64,000 nt of DNA, taken from Siphonodentalium dalli (Eukaryota; Mollusca; Scaphopoda; Gadilida; Siphonodentaliidae). Numbering within the stretch: the stretch's first letter is position 1; every line of letters begins with the position of its first letter. A program made the translations under genes and the position numbers. The notes beneath the pieces are model-generated. The model was not told the origin of the DNA. It did no database searches and saw only the letters and a list, made by a program, of their open reading frames with translations. Where the stretch lies: assembly GCA_032622095.1 (NCBI GenBank), contig CP136063.1, forward strand, positions 31,064,987 to 31,128,986, written 5' to 3'. This document shows positions 57,943 through 64,000 of the stretch, in pieces.

Positions 57943-59569
57943 TTAATCAGAATCAGAGTCAGATTCGATCATTGCCAAGCGTCGATACTTCTTTCGTGAA
58001 CAATTTTCAGATTGACTCTGCGATATAACTTGAACGTTCACCTTAAACGTGCCGCCGTTAATAGTGGAATTTGCAAACATTCCTTGTACGATTCTTTCCT
58101 GTACAGATGCAATTGGCCGCTTTTCAACTTGATTCATGACAGAAATATCCGAGTCCGATGTACCACTATTACAAATAGCTTTCATTAGAACTGGCACTGG
58201 TAATGCTGGTGTACTAGTACATGTAACAGTTTCCCTCAATGTCGGCTGCAAGATACTGCACATATGTTGTTGTTGATGTATTGATGCCACGGCATAATTA
58301 TTTAAACTGTTGACATTTTTATGTCCTGACAATTGGGCGATTATTTGTGGATTCACACCAGCATGCAACAGTCGCGTACACATGGTTTTCCGCAATGAAT
58401 GGTTTGTAATTTTTCCTTTTATGCCTGCCTTTGTTGCCATGTCTTTTAACATTGTTCTTAGTTTGTTAATACAAATTGGCTGCGCTTTAAACATTAACGC
58501 CGTCTGCGTCAAACCATAGTTCTGATTGGCAGCAAAGTAAAATGCTGACTCCTTATTACACATAGATGATGGTCTGTTAGCAGCATACATTTTGTATGCC
58601 TTAACTGGACAACGGTCATCTGAAACACTCGCGAAAATCTTGGGGTGAAATTGACGAATGTTGTTTGCATTCTTGCCATCTCTCGTCTTGCTCAGTCTTT
58701 CGTTGAATTCCAGATAATCAGTTGTTCCATCATTTTTCATTTCAATGTCACCACACTTCAACTGTTGGTTCTCATGAGATCCGCGGAACCCTAATAGTTT
58801 TGTGTTGTTGAACCAAACAAGATGAAGCAGTGATGTTGGTTCACTCAGTCCCAATTGTCCGCATTCCCACAACTTTTCCTCATCTTCTTCAGAACAGAAC
58901 ATCAGCTTGCTGCGGCTTATTTCCCAGACCTGCCTCTTTTAATTCCTTCCGCCTCGATTGAAGAACTTGTCTGCTTACTTTGAACATATCAGATGTTATG
59001 ATGTTATGCTGATAGTCGCAGTCTCTCAGATACCTGTCAATTCCCATATGGAATGCCGTCAAACTGTCGGGTTCATAATCGCTCCCATCATTTTTCTTCA
59101 GACTTAACAAAAATCCACCAATCAATCCATCCAGTTCCCTGTGCGGTATAAGTTCTATTTGGCGGTGCTCATTTTGACATTTGAGGTAATCAGAAAATCT
59201 GTTAATCGAAGCATCTGTTTTTCTCTGGGTATTTTTATTCTTCTTACCGTCAATGTAAGCACGCAAATCTCTGATGTTTGCTGTAGCCGGACTGGTTCTG
59301 GTAACCGTACTGGTGCTGGCAACCTCACTTGCAGCAGTAGTACTACATGTAGAACATACAATGGGAGACTCAGACTCTATTGTACCACCAACATCATGTG
59401 ATTCGTGGACAACTTCTTCAGCATCAGGCATTACATTTACAGGTTCTTGTTCAGTCACTTCATCAAAATCTTCAAAAAGTATCTGTGTGATTACTTCATC
59501 TGTTATTTCCGCATGCTCATCATCAGATAAACTCATATCAATATCGAAAATACCATCAGTATCCATCAT
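57943..59569 (-). pseudogene. DUF3504/Crypton-type tyrosine recombinase, one frameshift
   Basis: Start taken at MMDTDGIFDIDMSL (frame open to 59626). An acidic, low-complexity N-terminus (about 110 residues) leads to NTQRKTDASINRFSDYL, a core-binding-like region, ending GLGNKPQQADVLF-stop at 58889. A second frame overlaps by 14 bp (from 58902) and continues SEEDEEKLWECGQLGL, RQFHPKIF, NHSLRKTMCTRLL (H-x-x-R), LSGHKNVNSLNNYA (His and nucleophile Tyr) and a Ser/Asp-rich tail. A one-base gain in the TTCTGTTCTG run explains the shift. This matches the DUF3504 domain of Crypton transposons and of Crypton-derived ZMYM2, QRICH1 and KCTD1 genes. Otherwise intact, so recent death, sequencing error or a real frameshift are all possible. 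Confidence 0.8.
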
Positions 59570-59752
59570 TATTCTGCTATAGAAAATGGCTTTGAATAGA
59601 TATACAACTGGCAAAGTACAACTCAAGCGAAAAACGTAAACAACGTAGTATTTTTTGACGTACAGTACTTCTGCAGACGATATTGAGAGAGTACTTTGTT
59701 TTTACAATTTTATTTTTTACAAACAGTAACTTTATTATATTTTATATTCATA

Positions 59753-60280
59753 TTAAAGATGGATTATCTCTTTAAATAACAAATTTTAAATAGTTGCGTG
59801 GGTATAAAATAATAGTTATGAACTGAAGACCTATGTCCGGAAAAGCTTCTATCAATTATTATTGATTTTATTTCGAATATAAAATCGGGCCCATTTATGT
59901 TACTATTTTTAGAACCGACCATTCGGATGCGACCTTATTGCGATATAGAGCACTGGGCTGTTCCCACGGCTACGCAACGAATGTCAAATGTCACAGATTG
60001 GTTGTTTGTATTGTTTTGTTCCAACGATATAAGTGATAACGAGTATAATTAACATCTATTTGTGACAAAATTGCACAATATAATTTCTCGTCTCTGTTAA
60101 CAGTAACCATCATTGTTCGTTAGCTGAACAAACACACCTTTTTAGACCAGAAAATATTCGAAATAAAATTAATATTAATCGATAGAAGCATTTCCGGACA
60201 GGAGTCTTCGATTCAAATCTAATATTTTATACCCCGGTAACTATATAATACATGTTTACAAAGAGATAATCCACCTTTAA
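59753..60280 (-). mobile_element. MITE-1, full length (528 bp)
   Basis: TTAA at both ends, right to left. Shares AACGAGTATAATTAACATCT and TTCCAACGATATAAG variants with the copy at 62322, so these two form a subgroup. Confidence 0.9.
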
Positions 60281-60389
60281 TTGTGGCATTGGAACAAGCG
60301 ATTGTTTTTAATTTGTATTTTCATTATTTATTTGTTCGGGTGTGCGTGACGGAGTTTTGAAACTGCCGCAATTTCCTTGACCTTCGGGT

Positions 60390-60790
60390 TTGGGGTGGTA
60401 AACTAATATACCAAATGTGGTTCAGTTCACTTGATTCAGTCTAAAAAAGTTATCACCTGGAAACCGCAAATCAGGTAAAATGTAAGTCAAAAATGGGACA
60501 TAACTCATTAACAAGCGGACGTAACCCATATTCGAACCTGATCTATATTTTGATGACAGATGTGGTAAACTAACATACCAAATTTTGTTCTGTTCTCTCG
60601 ATTCAATCTAATGTTATCATCCGGCAACCGCAAATCAGGTCGCAAAAGGGGTATAACTCAGTCAGAATCATATATATTCGAACTCGATCTGTATTTTGAT
60701 GTAGTGAACACTACATACCAAATTAGGTTCCGTTCACTCGAATTAATCTAAAGTTACCTACGGAAAACAAAATCGGACGGACCGGCGACA
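60390..60790. repeat. ~120 bp tandem repeat, three diverged units
   Basis: Each unit has TATATTTTGATG or TGTATTTTGATG, ACTAACATACCAAATT, GTTCNNTTCACTCGATTCA, AATCTA, GTTATCAYC and CCGCAAATCAGGT, in that order; it closes with CGGACGGACCGGCGACAGAC. This looks like a dispersed repeat of internal units with a GACGG-rich end. Confidence 0.65.
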
Positions 60791-61149
60791 GACGGCCGGA
60801 CAACATATTTACACAATACAACCGTTTTTCTCAAACGGGCGTATACAGACTTTACAAAAGCATTTGTTTTATAGACAAACACTCGGAATTACCGGGTGGA
60901 TCGTCCAATAAAATGTATTATGGAAGGCCAAGAAAACTATTATTGGCGCATTCAAGTCGCGCAAATTTGTATTTTAATCGACCCATTCTACACGCGTTGT
61001 CAGTTCTAAATTCAGCTAATGCACGTTACTTCAGATAAGTTTATTGACAATCAAGTCACCTTCACAGGTAGAGTAATTTAGATAAAACAGACAAACAACA
61101 AGTAAACAATTAGATGGACAGAACATATGAGAAAGTATTGATTGAAGTT

Positions 61150-61760
61150 GATTGGTGAAATAAAGTGAGATATTTCTGCCGAACACGAGGCTCGTCCATA
61201 GTCTGAACTTGAAGGTGAGATTTTTCCTCGCCCACTTCCCGGGTCATGGTGGATTATTTTTCTCCCAACCCAAGAGCCTCATACTGATTTTTGTGTTTTA
61301 TACCAAATTTTGGCACATTTCTGTCGGTACCTCAGCTAGGAGTCGAACAAAATTGCAACGTTAGAAAATTGCCGTACTTAACCAGTTCATGTTAAAGGAG
61401 GATTATCTCATTTTAAGCATGTTTTATATAATTACTGGGGTATAAAATATTAGATCTGAATCGAAGGCTCCTGTCCAGAAATGCTTCTATCGATTTAATA
61501 TTAATTTTATTTCGAATTATTAATTCGAGTCGAGGAACCTATCCATCAACACTCAGTGATCAGATATCAATTTTTGAAGTTTTGTTTTATTGTTTGTGGC
61601 CCAAAACACGCCATCAAAACGATTCAAAAGAATGTTCTCGGTACAAATTGCGTTATTATTACCACTTGAGTTCAGAGTTATCCATCTTCGTCCGTCTGAA
61701 TAAGTGTTTCTGTGACAATTATTAGTAGGCCTACACATCTCGAGAAAATTAAAAACGTCA
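61150..61760. repeat. Dispersed repeat S, copy 2
   Basis: Matches 49170-50010 in the same order, with a partial MITE-1 (61392) inserted between the two halves and the G-run missing. Confidence 0.65.
61392..61525 (+). mobile_element. MITE-1 left-end fragment
   Basis: TTAA-AGGAGGATTATCTC to TTTTATTTCGAATTATTAA; about 130 bp, diverged. Confidence 0.7.
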
Positions 61761-62321
61761 CATGGGTATGGTGGGACCCAAGGAAAGTCACACTCACAGC
61801 AGCTCACAGTCTAAATGCATGTATGTATGTCATGTTGGTGAGCATATTGACATATACCAATATTAGTGAAGAATTTGTAGTATTATTAACTTATTATCAG
61901 AGTATCAAGTTTAGTTTAAAGCCAGCGGAGATATCGCATGGAAACCCATTATAAGAACAAGCATCCTGGATCAGACTGTCCAGTTAAGATATGTGACTCT
62001 GAGAAAGTTCGCACGAAGAGAGTTGCATAGATTACCTGTGCAGTTTGATCCAGGTTAGTATGATTTATAATTAGTTTCAAGAACAAAGTTCATATTATTG
62101 ATGTTTATATTCTAGCTTTATGTTGCATATGGAATAAGTTGAGACTTTAATACCAAAAGCTACGTTTATAGCTACATTGCTCTATCCTGCTATATCCTAA
62201 ATTGACTATCAAAGAAACCAATAATGAACAAGCAACTAATAATTACAATACCATATGTATTGGCAGTCAAATAACTGGAACTCCAAGATATACTACCTTA
62301 CTACATGTACATGTATACATG
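61761..62321. other. No supported feature
   Basis: AT-rich sequence; nothing recognised. Confidence 0.4.
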
Positions 62322-62616
62322 TTAAAGATGGATTATCTCTTTAAATAACAAATTTTAAATAGTTGCGTGGGTATAAAATAATAGATATGAACTGAAGACC
62401 TATGTCCGGAAAAGCTTCTATCAATTAGTATTGATTTTATTTCGAATATAAAATCGGGCCCATTTATGTTACTATTTTAGAACCGACCATTCGGATGAGA
62501 CCTTATTGCGATATAGAGCTCTGGGCTGTTCCCACGGCTACGCAACGAATGTCAAATGTCACAGATTGGTTGTTTGTATTGTTTTGTTCCAACGATATAA
62601 GCGATAACGAGTATAA

Positions 62617-63144
62617 TTAAAGATGGATTATCTCTTTAAATAACAAATTTTAAATAGTTGCGTGGGTATAAAATAATAGATATGAACTGAAGACCTATGT
62701 CCGGAAAAGCTTCTATCAATTAATATTGATTTTATTTCGAATATTAAATCGGGCCCATTTATGTTACTATTTTTAGAACCGACCATTCGGATGAGACCGT
62801 ATTGCGATATAGAGCACTGGGCTTTTCCTACGGCTACGCAACGAATGTCAAATGTCACAGATTGGTTGTTTGTATTGTTTTGTTCCACAGATATAAGCGA
62901 TAATGAGTATAATTAACGTTTATTTGTGACAAAATTGCACAATATAATTTCTGGTCTCTGTTAACAGTAACCACTGTTGTTCGTTAGCTGAACAAACACA
63001 CATTTTTAGACCAGAAAATATTCGAAATAAAATTAATATTAATCGATAGAAGCATTTCCGGACAGGAGTCTTCGATTCAAATCTAATATGTTATACCCCG
63101 GTAACTATATAATACATGTTTACAAAGAGATAATCCACCTTTAA
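62617..63144 (-). mobile_element. MITE-1, full length, inner copy 1
   Basis: 528 bp, right to left, frame open at 62628-62888. Its left end shares TTAA 63141-63144 with the next copy's left end. Confidence 0.9.
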
Positions 63145-63667
63145 AGGTGGATTATCTCTTTGTAAACATGTATTATACAGTTACCGGGGTATAAAATATT
63201 AGATTTGAATCGAAGACTCCTGTCCGGAAATGCTTCTATCGATTAATATGAATTTTATTTCGAATATTTTCTGGTCTAAAAAGGTGTGTTTGTTCAGCTA
63301 ACGAACAATGGTGGTTACTGTTAACAGAGACCAGAAATTATATTGTGCAATTTTGTCACAAATAGATGTTAATTATACTCGTTATCGCTTATATCGTTGG
63401 AACAAAACAATACAAACAACCAATCTGTGACATTTGACATTCGTTGCGTAGCCGTGGGAACAGCCCAGTGCTCTATATCGCAATAAGGTCTCATCCGAAT
63501 GGTCGATTCTAAAATAGTAACATAAATGGGCCCGATTTTATATTCGAAATAAAATCAATAATAATTGATAGAAGCTTTTCCGGACATAGGTCTTCAGTTC
63601 ATATCTATTATTTTATACCCACGCAACTATTTAAAATTTGTTATTTAAAGAGATAATCCATCTTTAA
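63141..63667 (+). mobile_element. MITE-1, full length, inner copy 2
   Basis: 527 bp, left to right, tail-joined to inner copy 1 so that both right ends face outward. A one-base loss breaks its frame. Confidence 0.9.
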
Positions 63668-63895
63668 CATCTATTTGCGACAAAATTGCACAATATAATT
63701 TCTGGTCTCTGTTAACAGTAACCACCATTGTTCGTTAGCTGAACAAACACACCTTTTTAGACCAGAAAATATTCGAAATAAAATTAATATTAATCGATAG
63801 AAGCATTTCCGGACAGGAGTCTTCGATTCAAATCTAATATTTTATACCCCGGTAACTGTATAATACATGTTTACAAAGAGATAATCCACCTTTAA

Positions 63896-64000
63896 AGGGA
63901 TACACATGTGTGTATATATATAGCTATAACATACACGTTGACATCCAATTGAAAGGCTATCTTGGATATGCATATTATAAATGTTTCTTCTTGTGTTTTA
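63896..64000. other. Window end, no feature
   Basis: About 100 bp of AT-rich sequence after the last MITE-1. Confidence 0.4.

Larger units (their letters stand above)
62322..63895 (-). mobile_element. MITE-1 split by a pair of MITE-1 copies
   Basis: Right half 62322-62620 stops at internal TTAA (AGTATAATTAA); left half resumes at 63664 with TTAACATCTATTTGCGAC, exactly the sequence expected next, and ends at TTAA 63892-63895. The intervening 1.04 kb is two other copies. Confidence 0.9.

Overview
The window looks like a repeat-rich, AT-rich segment of a marine invertebrate nuclear genome. A mollusc or other lophotrochozoan would fit, but this is inference from the gene families and repeat style; no species marker was seen. 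There is no prokaryotic gene organisation, and no ordinary single-copy housekeeping gene, tRNA or rRNA was recognised. Protein-coding content is a family of intronless C2H2 zinc-finger (ZNF) genes plus relics of mobile or mobile-like genes (tyrosine recombinases, an uncharacterised PIN/FEN1-like gene, a LINE tail).

Layout. 1-9.4 kb: many copies of one ~528 bp MITE (here MITE-1: TTAA target, 5' AGRTGGATTATCTCTTT ends, imperfect ~150 bp terminal inverted repeats) around ZNF-A, a 9-finger pseudogene. 9.4-15.4 kb: a duplicated ~0.9 kb block, intact 12-finger ZNF-B, and a nested MITE cluster. 15.8-16.5 kb: a PIN-like gene scrap, a GA microsatellite and a palindromic TCGAGATCTCGAG satellite. 16.7-20.1 kb: ZNF-C (broken) with its downstream unit E, interrupted by a 788 bp GC-rich insertion. 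22.3-23.6 kb: ZNF-D (9 fingers). 24.7-26.1 kb: a decayed tyrosine recombinase joined to an SGNH-hydrolase-like region.

27.3-40.0 kb: a large inverted duplication. Each ~5 kb arm carries a minisatellite, a ZNF gene (ZNF-E, 12 fingers, arm 1; ZNF-F, remodelled and frameshifted, arm 2) and the 3' part of a PIN/FEN1-like gene. The ~2.1 kb between the arms holds the rest of that gene, split head to head. A MITE-1 in arm 2 has its exact empty TTAA site in arm 1, so the arms are not simply an assembly echo.

40.1-44.9 kb: a 4.76 kb foldback element whose ends are arrays of a CTTTTGAAGTAA motif and whose long arms are decayed ZNF arrays. 44.9-51.2 kb: mostly repeats, including a piggyBac-type MITE with nested hairpins. 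51.4-52.7 kb: ZNF-G, intact with 15 fingers. 53.4-55.1 kb: a long-TIR foldback element. 55.4-59.6 kb: a LINE scrap, then a DUF3504/Crypton-type tyrosine recombinase with one frameshift. 59.7-64 kb: MITE-1 copies, ending with a composite pair inserted inside another MITE-1.

How it fits together: the ZNF genes are paralogues sharing an N-terminal MGD leader, TGDKP linkers, an upstream block and a downstream unit, and they have spread by segmental duplication, inversion and unequal exchange between 84 bp finger modules. Whether these ZNF proteins bind the surrounding transposons, as mammalian KRAB-ZNFs do, cannot be told from sequence. All coordinates and identities were read by eye, without alignment software.
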